DNA of 22,325 nucleotides from Thermoplasmata archaeon. Lineage in GTDB: Archaea > Thermoplasmatota > Thermoplasmata > UBA184. A program made the position numbers and the translations under genes. Within the stretch, counting starts at the first letter, position 1. Each line of letters opens with the position of its first letter. Under the pieces are notes generated by a model. It had not been told where the DNA came from and ran no database searches. It was given only the letters and a program-made list of their open reading frames with translations. Below, in pieces: positions 1 through 7,117 of the stretch. The stretch covers positions 1 to 22,325 of the forward strand of contig JAKAVH010000200.1 in NCBI GenBank assembly GCA_021827545.1, written 5' to 3'.

Positions 1-253
1 CGCCACGCCGGAGAGGGATGTGGCCGCCGGCCCCACCACCGCGCGGGGCGAGCGTCCGCATCGTCCGACCCGACCACGCTGGGGCGTTCCCGATAGCGCC
101 GGGCCGGTCGGGACACGGAGCGGGACCGATTGCCGGCCGATCGCTTCGTTCGCGCCCACGGTGCGACCCCTAGCGGTATCGGTCCCGAAGTGCGTTCGGG
201 GAGCCCACGTCGGCGAGGGGAGGGGGCCGTCTCGCCTCGAGACCGGAGACCGG

Positions 254-1132
254 CTAGCCGGAGGAGGGAGAGATCTCCAGGACCGCTTCCGTCAGCGCTC
301 GTACTGCCCGCTCGGCCGCGACCGGATAGCTCCACCCTTTCGCCTCCGCGACCTCACGGGCCAGGTCCGAATAGAGTCGGCCTGTCTCCCCGAGCGCCCT
401 CAAGAGGTCCCGGTCTCCGTAGCCCGCGAATGTGGCCGGCAGTCGCGCGAGCGTTTCCGGCTCGGCCCAACGCTCCAGGAGGCGACCGGCGTGCCAGACG
501 TCGACGGAACGTCCCCGCCGGAGGATCGCCTGCCAGCCGACCATCTGGACCAGGAGGGACTTGAGGTATCCGTCGATCGCCTGCTTTGCGGTCCAGAGCT
601 CTCCCCGACGCAGCTTCTTCGCCGCCCATAGGACGTGGTACCAGAAGTCGGCCACGGCCGACTGGAACTCCTCTTCCCCCAGGCCGTGGTCGGAGGCGCC
701 GGCCGGACCGGACCGCGGCTCGGTAAGCGAGGTCAGCTGCTGGTCCTTGTCAACGAGGACCTCGACGCCTCGGGAGAGCACCGAGAGCGCCTCGGGGCTC
801 CCGCGGACAAGCATCAGCGCGGCCGTCGGGAAGATCGAGAAATCGACGTCCCTTCCGTCGGCGTAGAGGACGCGGCGCTCGCGGCTGTCCAGAACAGCGG
901 TCTTCTCGACCGTGGTCAGGAGCACCGTCCCGAACTGGTGGACCCAGTCGGTCGAGTCGATCAGTCGATCGGGGATCTCGTGGAAGATCACCAGGTCGAG
1001 ATCCGAGTACGCGTCCGCCGGGACGATCGTCCGTGCCTGGGAACCGACGATGAGCACAGCGCGCACCGCGGGGTCGGAGCCGGCCCAGCCACGAACCTTC
1101 TCGACGATCGTTCCGTACCACCGGCTCCACAT
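254..1132 (-). CDS. ANT(6)/AadK-like aminoglycoside adenylyltransferase-family protein
   Basis: The predicted 292-residue protein has the nucleotidyltransferase fold signature of the ANT(6) family: GSQAR at residues 30-34, the metal-binding pair in SDLDLV (D44, D46), and a third carboxylate in GRDVDFSI (about D97). Length is close to the 280-300 typical of AadK/ANT(6). Family members transfer AMP from ATP to streptomycin-type drugs, but many archaeal and environmental relatives have no known substrate. The frame stays open upstream to 1309, but those residues are Arg/Pro/Gly-rich and overlap the preceding gene. The ATG at 1132 places the protein start about 20 residues before the first conserved strand, as in the family. 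It lies 22 nt after the methyltransferase stop and is probably the last gene of a three-gene transcript. Family assignment is fairly secure; drug resistance is not shown. Confidence 0.85.
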   Translation of the reverse strand: MWSRWYGTIVEKVRGWAGSDPAVRAVLIVGSQARTIVPADAYSDLDLVIFHEIPDRLIDSTDWVHQFGTVLLTTVEKTAVLDSRERRVLYADGRDVDFSIFPTAALMLVRGSPEALSVLSRGVEVLVDKDQQLTSLTEPRSGPAGASDHGLGEEEFQSAVADFWYHVLWAAKKLRRGELWTAKQAIDGYLKSLLVQMVGWQAILRRGRSVDVWHAGRLLERWAEPETLARLPATFAGYGDRDLLRALGETGRLYSDLAREVAEAKGWSYPVAAERAVRALTEAVLEISPSSG

Positions 1133-1154
1133 GACCGGGGGTAGCGCGTCGTCG

Positions 1155-2000
1155 CTATACGACCACTCGGGTCGGAACCGTTCCGGGCGGACGACGCGCC
1201 GGGCCGGACCTCTCCGAGCGGGGCCGGAGCCCCGGCTCCGCGATCGCGCGGGCTCGGACCGGCGATCGTGCGACGAGCATGTCCCAAACGTGCCGATGTT
1301 CCGGACCACCGAACCGGCACTCGAGCGCGAACCTCTCCGAGCTCAGGATCTCCCATCCTCGGTAGTATGACGCGAGTTCACCGGGCGCGAAGGGGCTCTG
1401 CTCCGCCTCGCGGTCGGGACCGGGCGGGTCGCGCGGACCCCCAACGAACGCGTTGACGGCGTGGATGCCTCCCGGGGACGTCACGGCACGGTAGTGGGAG
1501 AAACGTCGGGACCGCAGCTCCGGCGGGATCGCGTTCAGCGCCGAGGTGGAGAACACGACCTCGAACGGGCCGTCCAGGCGGACCGTGCGAAGGTCGGCGA
1601 CCCGAGTACGGATGCGGACGCCGAACCGGAAAGCCCGACGGCGAGCTCGATCCAACCCCGTCGGGTCGATATCGATCCCGAGGACCCGAAAACCGCGGCG
1701 AGCGAAGTAGAGCATGTCTCGGCCCCGACCGGCACCGAGGTCGACCAGGTACGGACGACGCGAGGCGGGACGCGGGGCGAGGCGGAAGACCTTGCCCATG
1801 AGTTGCCAGCCGGCGAGGTCGAACCGTCCTTCGTAGCCGGGGGGCGCGCGCGTCACCGCCGGCGCCACCCGCGCGAACCGCATCGGCGCCAGATCCCCTC
1901 TCGGGAGTCCAGCGGCCCCGGACGGACCTCCACCCGTGCCCCCTCGTCCTCCGGGTCGCGGTTCCGAACGCCCTCCCGCGGCCACGGTCGGATCGGTCAC
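1155..2000 (-). CDS. class I SAM-dependent methyltransferase, TehB-like
   Basis: The SAM-binding motif I is VDLGAGRGRD (residues 86-95 from the GTG at 2000), followed by the acidic strand-2 end GIDID (D110/D112) and VADL (D136). The glycine-rich motif plus a C-terminal HRHVWDMLVAR strand resembles TehB/tellurite-type small-molecule methyltransferases; the acceptor is unknown. The GTG at 2000 overlaps the TGA of the upstream cyclase-like gene (GTGA), which argues for translational coupling. However, the first 39 residues are Gly/Pro/Arg-rich and poorly folded-looking, so the ATG at 1883 (residue 40) is a credible alternative that would leave a 116-nt gap. The C-terminal 35 residues after the last core strand are also Arg/Pro-rich. 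It sits between a cyclase-like and a nucleotidyltransferase gene, suggesting a shared nucleotide- or metabolite-modifying role (inference). Confidence 0.83.
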   Translation of the reverse strand: MTDPTVAAGGRSEPRPGGRGGTGGGPSGAAGLPRGDLAPMRFARVAPAVTRAPPGYEGRFDLAGWQLMGKVFRLAPRPASRRPYLVDLGAGRGRDMLYFARRGFRVLGIDIDPTGLDRARRRAFRFGVRIRTRVADLRTVRLDGPFEVVFSTSALNAIPPELRSRRFSHYRAVTSPGGIHAVNAFVGGPRDPPGPDREAEQSPFAPGELASYYRGWEILSSERFALECRFGGPEHRHVWDMLVARSPVRARAIAEPGLRPRSERSGPARRPPGTVPTRVVV

Positions 2001-2779
2001 TCCGTCGGCCGTCCGGCGTTCCGGGATCGCTCCGACGCCTTCCGGGGAGAACGACCGCGCACCGGCGTCGAGACGAACTCCATCTCGTAGGCCTCCTGAC
2101 CCTCCGGATACTCCTTCGTCGGGACGACGTGTTTAGAGAGCCGCACCCCCAGGTTCTCGAGCCGGTCCCTCTGGCGCTCGAAGGCCGTTCCGAGGCCCAC
2201 GTTCACCAGGGCCTGGCCCGCCCGGGCCCCCGACACCATCCGGGTCGCTCCGACGATCGGGCTGCCCACGACCGTCAGCGCGTCGCCCACGCGGACGAGC
2301 TCGCACGGACCGGCGTCGATGCCGATCGAGAGACCGACCCCGACCGGAAAGTTCCGCGAATTGCGCTTGAGATTGTCGATGAGGTTTTCGGAAGCGGGCA
2401 GGATCGAACGACAGAAATCCGGCAGGGAGCGCACGATGTCGTCCTCGGCCTCGTAGATCCAGAACGCGATGAAGCCGTCTCCGGTGAACTTGTCGAACCA
2501 GCCGTTGAAGGAGGCCGCGAGCCCCCGCACCGCTTCCGTGAACCCGACGATGTACCGGGCGAAGAGGGCGGTGCTCACCGCCTCGCGGATCAGGAGGCCG
2601 GACATGCGAAGGTCGCCGACCACGACGGCCGCCTTGATCGGCGTCGATCCCGTCGCGGAAAGGTTGCGTAGACCGTCCCCGCTCAGCTGGTCCCGTGCGT
2701 TCGTCGGGCCGTGCCGGGCAAGGGTCTCCTCGAGACCGAACCCGGTGTCGAGCCTCGTCCGCGAAAGCGGGGACGCCAT
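1997..2779 (-). CDS. class III adenylate/guanylate cyclase-like catalytic domain protein
   Basis: The 260-residue protein carries a class III nucleotide cyclase homology domain from about residue 48 to 215. The first metal-binding Asp lies in VVVGDLRMSG (D56) and the second in DKFTGDGFIAFW (D101), with the base-contacting Lys position kept (K97). The later segment LTVVGSPIVGATRM aligns with the usual TVIGDAVNLAAR, but there the base-selecting Asp is Ser (S173) and the transition-state Asn is Val (V176), while the Arg is kept (R180). Activity or nucleotide choice may therefore differ from standard cyclases. No sensor domain or membrane segment is seen. The ATG at 2779 is chosen because a TATA-like box lies 24 nt upstream, as for a leaderless transcript; a GTG at 2794 is possible. 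First gene of the three-gene minus-strand unit; its stop overlaps the next start. Confidence 0.82.
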   Translation of the reverse strand: MASPLSRTRLDTGFGLEETLARHGPTNARDQLSGDGLRNLSATGSTPIKAAVVVGDLRMSGLLIREAVSTALFARYIVGFTEAVRGLAASFNGWFDKFTGDGFIAFWIYEAEDDIVRSLPDFCRSILPASENLIDNLKRNSRNFPVGVGLSIGIDAGPCELVRVGDALTVVGSPIVGATRMVSGARAGQALVNVGLGTAFERQRDRLENLGVRLSKHVVPTKEYPEGQEAYEMEFVSTPVRGRSPRKASERSRNAGRPTE

Positions 2780-2798
2780 CTGCGCGGACACCACCGTG

Positions 2799-2808
2799 GA
2801 TACAATCA
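2799..2808 (-). promoter_or_regulatory. TATA-like box of the cyclase-like operon
   Basis: The minus strand reads TGATTGTATC, an AT-rich island in very GC-rich DNA. Its centre is about 24 nt from the ATG at 2779, the spacing expected if transcription starts at or next to the start codon. Confidence 0.5.
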
Positions 2809-3197
2809 GGGTTGCTCATCCCCGGTGTGTTCTACTGGCGTCGCTCCGGCCGCCGCGCCCCTCGCCTTTCGGCGCTCCGGAGGGCGGGCCTCCGGTCTCG
2901 CCCCGGCACTCGCGGTGCCGCCCGGAGGGTCGGTCGTAGCTTTCGGACCTTTCGGTGGACGTTCCCGCAGCCGGATGGGCATCCGGCGACCTCGAGCGTG
3001 TCCCCCCCGCCGGGCTCTCGGGTACCGCATCTTCGGAGAACACGACCCGGTCTGCGGGGCACCCCGAGTTGCGCCGGAGCGGCGTCCCGTGCGGGTTCGC
3101 CCCGCCGATGCGAAATGACGAGCGGCCGCGGAGTCGAGGGACCGCGATCGGGCCTCTTGGACGCCGTTTGCAACGGCCCCCGACCGGGCCCGGAGAA
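2809..3197. other. intergenic region between divergent genes, no gene recognised
   Basis: About 390 bases separate the two divergent promoters. Open frames here are Arg/Pro/Gly-rich and do not look like proteins. One small inverted repeat is visible, GCCGTT at 3163-3168 and AACGGC at 3172-3177 with a 3-nt loop, just upstream of the TATA-like box of the 3228 gene. It could be an operator or a chance stem. Confidence 0.5.
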
Positions 3198-3205
3198 CCT
3201 TAAGG
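3198..3205 (+). promoter_or_regulatory. TATA-like box of the membrane protein gene
   Basis: CCTTAAGG is centred 26 nt before the ATG at 3228, fitting a leaderless archaeal transcript. Confidence 0.45.
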
Positions 3206-3227
3206 CGGAAGGCGTTCGCCCCACCGG

Positions 3228-3953
3228 ATGCGTGCCAACGTCTCGCCGGCTCGCGGAGAAGACCAGACCGGCGCACGACGCCTTGCGCTGGGCGGAGGTC
3301 TCGGGCTCGCGGCGGGAGTCTTGGCGATCGCCCTTCCGCTCGTCTTCCTCTACATCGCGACCTATGATCCCGGGGGGTTCTTCGCGCTCGGGCCGACCTT
3401 CTTCCGCTACCTCTCGATCCTCCTGCTCGCCGGGGCGATTCTCTCTCTCCTCTCCCTCCTGCTTTACCGGAGAAGCTTCGCCGTCCTGCGAGCGGTGGAC
3501 CCCCGCTTCCGCGTCGCTTCGGCGCTTTGCCTCGTCGGCTCGATCGGTTTCCTGCTCCTGGTGGTTCTCGCGGCCTACGTCCTCGGATCGACGGAGTCCC
3601 TCGCCTCCTGCCTACAGGGCGCTCCCTCGCACGCGCTCTCCTGCATGCGCTCGAACCAGCCCGTCGGCGCCTACTCCGGACTCGTCGGTTTCTGGCTCGG
3701 TTGGCTGGGAGGCCTCGGCATCGTTCTGGGGCTCTTCTTCGCCTCGCGCCGGTTCGTCCTCGGCACGCTTTCGGGCGGCGCGGTGCTCTACCTGCTCCTC
3801 CTGCTCGTGCTTGTGGGACCCTTCCTTGGGGCGCTCGTCACTCTTCCGGGGGCCCAGTTCCTTCTCCTCGTAGCTCCGTTCTTCGCGGTCACGGCGCCCG
3901 CGCTCGTGCTGGCCGGAGCGCGTCGGCCGATCGTGGCCGTGCGCGCAGGCTGA
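3228..3953 (+). CDS. six-helix integral membrane protein of unknown function
   Basis: The 241-residue product has a short basic N-terminus (about 17 residues) and about six strongly hydrophobic segments, near residues 19-45, 63-85, 100-122, 148-172, 180-205 and 212-232. The loop between helices 3 and 4 has two cysteines (SCLQG and LSCM) that could form a disulfide outside the cell (inference). No catalytic or transporter signature is recognised. The ATG at 3228 is supported by the TATA-like box 26 nt upstream. The strongly biased third codon positions and clean helices make a real gene very likely. It is convergent with the epimerase-like gene; the 187-base gap between their stops shows nothing notable. 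Confidence 0.8.
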   Translation: MRANVSPARGEDQTGARRLALGGGLGLAAGVLAIALPLVFLYIATYDPGGFFALGPTFFRYLSILLLAGAILSLLSLLLYRRSFAVLRAVDPRFRVASALCLVGSIGFLLLVVLAAYVLGSTESLASCLQGAPSHALSCMRSNQPVGAYSGLVGFWLGWLGGLGIVLGLFFASRRFVLGTLSGGAVLYLLLLLVLVGPFLGALVTLPGAQFLLLVAPFFAVTAPALVLAGARRPIVAVRAG

Positions 3954-4140
3954 ACGCACGGCATGAAGGTCTCCCGACGTCGACGGCGTCCCTCGCTGCC
4001 CTCCATCGCCCTCGAACGAAGCTCCCGCACCGCGGACCGCATCCGGCCGGCCGCCGTAGGTCCCCCGCGCGCAAATGCTCCCGACGGACGGCCCACGACC
4101 GTGCCCTCCGCTCCGACCGGTGCGAGGGCCGACGCCGCTC

Positions 4141-5148
4141 TCAACCGGTGGGTGGCGGACGGGGAGCTGCGGCTCCGAGTCCCATCTGAGCGAGCAGCGC
4201 GTCGATCCCCTCCTCGAAGCGCGGATACTCGGGCCTCCAGCCCAGCGCCGTCAGCTTGGCGACAGAGGCGGCCCGGTTCGCCCGCAGGTGCGTGGCGACC
4301 GTAGGCCCGTACTTCGCGACAGCCTCGGAGAAGCTCTCGCTCTCCGGGCGATGGGCCCCCACACGCGCGGCCACGTACGACACGAAGTCGATCCAGGGGC
4401 GCGGGTTCCCGTCCACGATGTTGTAGATCTCGCCCGGGCGACCGTCGAGTGCGACCGTGTAGAAGCCGACGGCCGTGTCCGGAAGCGAAACGAACGACCA
4501 GGCGTTCCGTCCCCCGTCGATGACACGATACGTCCGCGCGCGCACCGCCTCGAGGACCGGTCGGAACCACGCTCCGTCGCCGTACACCATCCCGGGCCGG
4601 ACGACGACCACCTCGAGATGGGAGGGGGCGTTCGCCTCGAGCCCGGCTCGCTCGGTGTCGAAGTTGATGCGGGACTCCCCCTGCGGATCGACGGCGGACA
4701 CTTCCGTGATCGGCCCCGGCTGGTCGGCGTACACCCAATAGCCCGATCCGACGACCAGGCGACGCGCTCCGCTGGCCCGCGCCGCCGCCACGAGGTTGAC
4801 GGTGCCCTGGACCCGCACCTCTCTCTCGAGCTCGGGCAGGTCCGGGTCCATTGTCGGGTTCGCCGCGAGATGGATCAATACCCTGCACCCCTCGGAGTGC
4901 CGCTGGAGCGTTGCGCGATCGAGCACGTCCCCGACGACCGGCACGCCCCCGGCCGAACGGACCCGGTCGGCCTTGGAGGGGTCGCGGATCAGTCCACGCA
5001 CTTCCCACCCCTGGCGCGAGAACGCCTGCACGATCTCCCGGCCCAGGAACCCGGCGGCCCCGGCCACGAGGGCCCGACCGGTCGGCCGGCGTTCGCCGGC
5101 GGTGGGGGGAGGTCCGGAGATCGCGGGCACGTTTCGAAAGCGAGGCAA
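4141..5148 (-). CDS. NAD(P)-dependent epimerase/dehydratase-like (extended SDR) protein
   Basis: The Rossmann signature AGAAGFLG lies at residues 29-36, followed by DVLD (about 74-77, adenine pocket) and LIHLAANP (91-98). The sugar-nucleotide epimerase-like strand VVVRPGMVYGDG lies at 181-192, and a C-terminal substrate lobe follows. Length (335) is normal for extended SDRs. The position of the catalytic YxxxK reads F163-D-T-E-R167, so both the Tyr and the Lys appear replaced; this may be a non-catalytic NAD(P)-sensing or reductase-like atypical SDR. The upstream half keeps a typical SGYWVY strand. The start is uncertain: the longest reading begins at a TTG (5148), with no ATG in frame before the Rossmann motif. 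No Shine-Dalgarno is obvious. It is divergent from the RIO1 kinase and convergent with the membrane protein gene. Confidence 0.85.
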   Translation of the reverse strand: MPRFRNVPAISGPPPTAGERRPTGRALVAGAAGFLGREIVQAFSRQGWEVRGLIRDPSKADRVRSAGGVPVVGDVLDRATLQRHSEGCRVLIHLAANPTMDPDLPELEREVRVQGTVNLVAAARASGARRLVVGSGYWVYADQPGPITEVSAVDPQGESRINFDTERAGLEANAPSHLEVVVVRPGMVYGDGAWFRPVLEAVRARTYRVIDGGRNAWSFVSLPDTAVGFYTVALDGRPGEIYNIVDGNPRPWIDFVSYVAARVGAHRPESESFSEAVAKYGPTVATHLRANRAASVAKLTALGWRPEYPRFEEGIDALLAQMGLGAAAPRPPPTG

Positions 5149-5228
5149 CCGTGGCGCATTGATGACTCCTCCGGAGATCGCCCCGCGGGTCCGAGATCCC
5201 CGCCAGGGCCGCGCGCTCCGGGCAAGCC

Positions 5229-5238
5229 CTTAGATACC
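5229..5238. promoter_or_regulatory. TATA-like element in the epimerase/RIO1 divergent spacer
   Basis: CTTAGATACC (plus) / GGTATCTAAG (minus) is the only AT-rich element between the two divergent genes. It could serve the minus-strand epimerase with a leader of about 60 nt, or the plus-strand kinase with a leader of about 140 nt. The direction cannot be settled from sequence. Confidence 0.35.
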
Positions 5239-5285
5239 GGTGCGCGGTCGCTTCCAACGGCCCAGGGCCGGGAGGTTCACGGAAG

Positions 5286-5327
5286 ATGGCGATCGATGTG
5301 GATGCCAGCGCGCCGTGGACCGACTGA
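5286..5327 (+). other. possible 13-codon upstream mini-ORF with strong Shine-Dalgarno
   Basis: A GGAGGT at 5271-5276 stands 9 nt before an ATG that opens a 13-codon frame (MAIDVDASAPWTD) ending in TGA at 5325-5327. The frame is the same as that of the RIO1 kinase, whose ATG follows 72 nt after this stop and itself lacks a Shine-Dalgarno. It may be a leader peptide, a relic of a longer N-terminus, or chance. Confidence 0.25.
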
Positions 5328-5399
5328 ACTTCGTCCTTCCGGGTGCCGGGCATCCGCGTCCTTCCATCTCCCGTTCTCTCGGCGTGGTCCCTCCGATCG

Positions 5400-6137
5400 A
5401 TGCCCAACGCAGGATACCTCGACGAGAGCGTGCACTGGAAGGTCCGCACGGGTCGTCTCGGGTTCGCCGAACCGACGTACCGAGACGTAGCGGAGGCGAT
5501 CGTTACTTCGGGACTGGCCACGGAAGTGGGCCAGCTCTTGGGATCTGGGAAGGAGGCGGACGTCTACCTCTGCCGGGACGGACGGCAACTGCGGGCGGTC
5601 AAGGCCTACCGGCAGTACCGGACCTCGCATCGGGGAGGGGGGTCGGTCAAGCTCGAACCGATGGGGCAGCGCGCCTCGCGGGAGCTCGAGCTCCTGACAT
5701 ACGCGTGGCAGGGCGGGGCCCGGGTACCCGAGCCGGGTCGTCGGGTGGAGAACATGTTCTCCATGCAGTATCTGGGGACCGCCGAAGCGGTGGCGCCGAG
5801 GCTGCAGCAGGTGCACCTCGCCGACCCCGAGACGTTCCTGAGCGCTACCGTGGAGGGGATCGAAGGGCTCGCGGAAGCCGGCCTGGTCCACTCGGACCTG
5901 AGCCCGTTCAACATCCTGGTGCACGAGGAGAGGCCCTGGTTCATCGATCTCGCGGCGGCGCTCCGCGTCGACCGGCTCGGAGCGCCCCCGGGGATCCGTC
6001 TGCACGAGGCGCTTCGCTCGCTCGAGAAGGGAGCTCTCGCCCTTCGGCGATACTTTCGCAAGTACGACCTCGAGTTCGACCCGGAGGAGCTGCACCATCG
6101 CGTCCGCGCGAAGATCGAACTGTTTCGCGTCGATTGA
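5400..6137 (+). CDS. rio1: RIO1-type serine/threonine protein kinase
   Basis: RIO kinases are atypical ATP-dependent kinases/ATPases; in eukaryotes and archaea Rio1 acts in maturation of the small ribosomal subunit. The 245-residue protein shows the family order: nucleotide loop LGSGKEADVY (48-56), Lys in AVKAY (K68), catalytic loop VHSDLSPFNIL (163-173; D166 catalytic, N171 metal), and metal-binding FIDLAAA (D183). A C-terminal helix with ALRRYFRKYDLEFD corresponds to the RIO1 tail. Length fits archaeal Rio1. Small departures are Ser for the usual Ala in HADLS and Ala where a Gln often follows the metal Asp. The frame is open upstream to a GTG at 5343, but those residues show no conserved feature; the ATG at 5400 is preferred. 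No TATA or Shine-Dalgarno sits right before it. This gene is the strongest single indicator of an archaeal origin. Confidence 0.92.
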   Translation: MPNAGYLDESVHWKVRTGRLGFAEPTYRDVAEAIVTSGLATEVGQLLGSGKEADVYLCRDGRQLRAVKAYRQYRTSHRGGGSVKLEPMGQRASRELELLTYAWQGGARVPEPGRRVENMFSMQYLGTAEAVAPRLQQVHLADPETFLSATVEGIEGLAEAGLVHSDLSPFNILVHEERPWFIDLAAALRVDRLGAPPGIRLHEALRSLEKGALALRRYFRKYDLEFDPEELHHRVRAKIELFRVD

Positions 6138-6337
6138 TCCGCCGGCGCGTCGAGCGGAGCGACCGCTCGGGTGGGATCGGTCTTCCTCCCGCCGGGAGGT
6201 CTCCCGGCATGCGATGGCCCGGCCGAGCGCCCGCCTCCGTCGGTGCGGATGGGTCACGGGTGGGTCCGCGCCGCTCCCGGCCGCCGGTTTGGCCGCTCCC
6301 TTCCCTAGCGATCGACCACGGGCGAGGTGCCGGCCCC

Positions 6338-7117
6338 TCACGGACGAGGGGCGGCCACCCAGCGCGAGAGCCGGGGAAACCGCGCCCGGCCGCTGACCCA
6401 CACCCAGTGGTCCACCGCAAAGTAGCGACCGGCGGCGCCGGTGTACAACACCAGATAGACGAGCAGGTAGAGAGGATGCGGGCCGACGTCCGTCCCTCCG
6501 GGCATCTCGAACGTGCTGAGGAACTGGGTCAGCAGGAACACGATGGAGGCGGCCCCCCCCACGAGGCACGCGAGCCGAGTGGTGATCCCGAACACGAACG
6601 CCACCGTCAGGTAAGCGGTCAGAGCGGCCGTGATCCACGCGAACGCCACCGAGTGGGCCGCGACGAAATCCGCCACTCCCGGACCCCCGAGGCTCGTCGG
6701 AGCGAAGGAGAGCGCGACGTTCTGGAAGGTGAGAAAGAACTGGTTGGTCGGGTTCACGACGAAGAGGAGGTTCAGCGCCCAGACGAAGCCCACCCCCACC
6801 CGAAGGAGGTCGATCGCCATCCCCTTCGGGTCGCGGGACCAGAGCTCGGCGACCCGGTGCACCAGGTCGCGGGAACCGATTGCGCTCCCGGGTGCGCCGG
6901 CTCCCGCAGTTTCGCTCCCCCGTCCGGGCGTTCCGGCGAGGGCCCACCCGAACAGCAGGATCACGCCCAGGAGCAGCAGGAGGAGACCGGCCGGGAACGC
7001 CTCGGAGAAGAGGAACAGGCCGAATCCGACCACGACGAGACCGACACCGATCGAGAACCCCGCTCGACCGGGCCTCCTCGACGCCCGTGGGCGCGAGGCG
7101 GGGAGGGTTCGCGTCAC
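6338..7117 (-). CDS. DoxX-like integral membrane protein
   Basis: The 259-residue product starts with a basic tail (about 20 residues), then two hydrophobic helices (about 21-38 and 42-62). A polar linker (63-98) leads to a DoxX/DoxD-like four-helix domain: DLLRVGVGFVWALNLLFV (103-120), helices near 152-176 and 180-203, and the closing helix PLYLLVYLVLYTGAAGRYFAVDHW (215-238), whose GRY...D-W end is typical of DoxX. DoxX-family proteins are linked to quinone- or thiosulfate-related electron transfer in some archaea; the role here is unknown. The start is the GTG at 7117, which overlaps the TGA of the propeller gene (GTGA), so it is probably translated by coupling after the propeller. The extra N-terminal two-helix part is not usual for minimal DoxX proteins. 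Confidence 0.78.
   Translation of the reverse strand: MTRTLPASRPRASRRPGRAGFSIGVGLVVVGFGLFLFSEAFPAGLLLLLLGVILLFGWALAGTPGRGSETAGAGAPGSAIGSRDLVHRVAELWSRDPKGMAIDLLRVGVGFVWALNLLFVVNPTNQFFLTFQNVALSFAPTSLGGPGVADFVAAHSVAFAWITAALTAYLTVAFVFGITTRLACLVGGAASIVFLLTQFLSTFEMPGGTDVGPHPLYLLVYLVLYTGAAGRYFAVDHWVWVSGRARFPRLSRWVAAPRP

Noticed and set aside
1133..1309. N-terminal extension of the nucleotidyltransferase frame to 1309
   Set aside because: The added residues are Arg/Pro/Gly-rich, antisense-like, overlap the methyltransferase gene, and have no counterpart in the ANT(6) family.
2806..3276. Minus-strand frame of 156 codons in the divergent spacer
   Set aside because: Low-complexity Arg/Ala/Gly composition; it overlaps the start of the membrane protein gene and has no promoter or domain.
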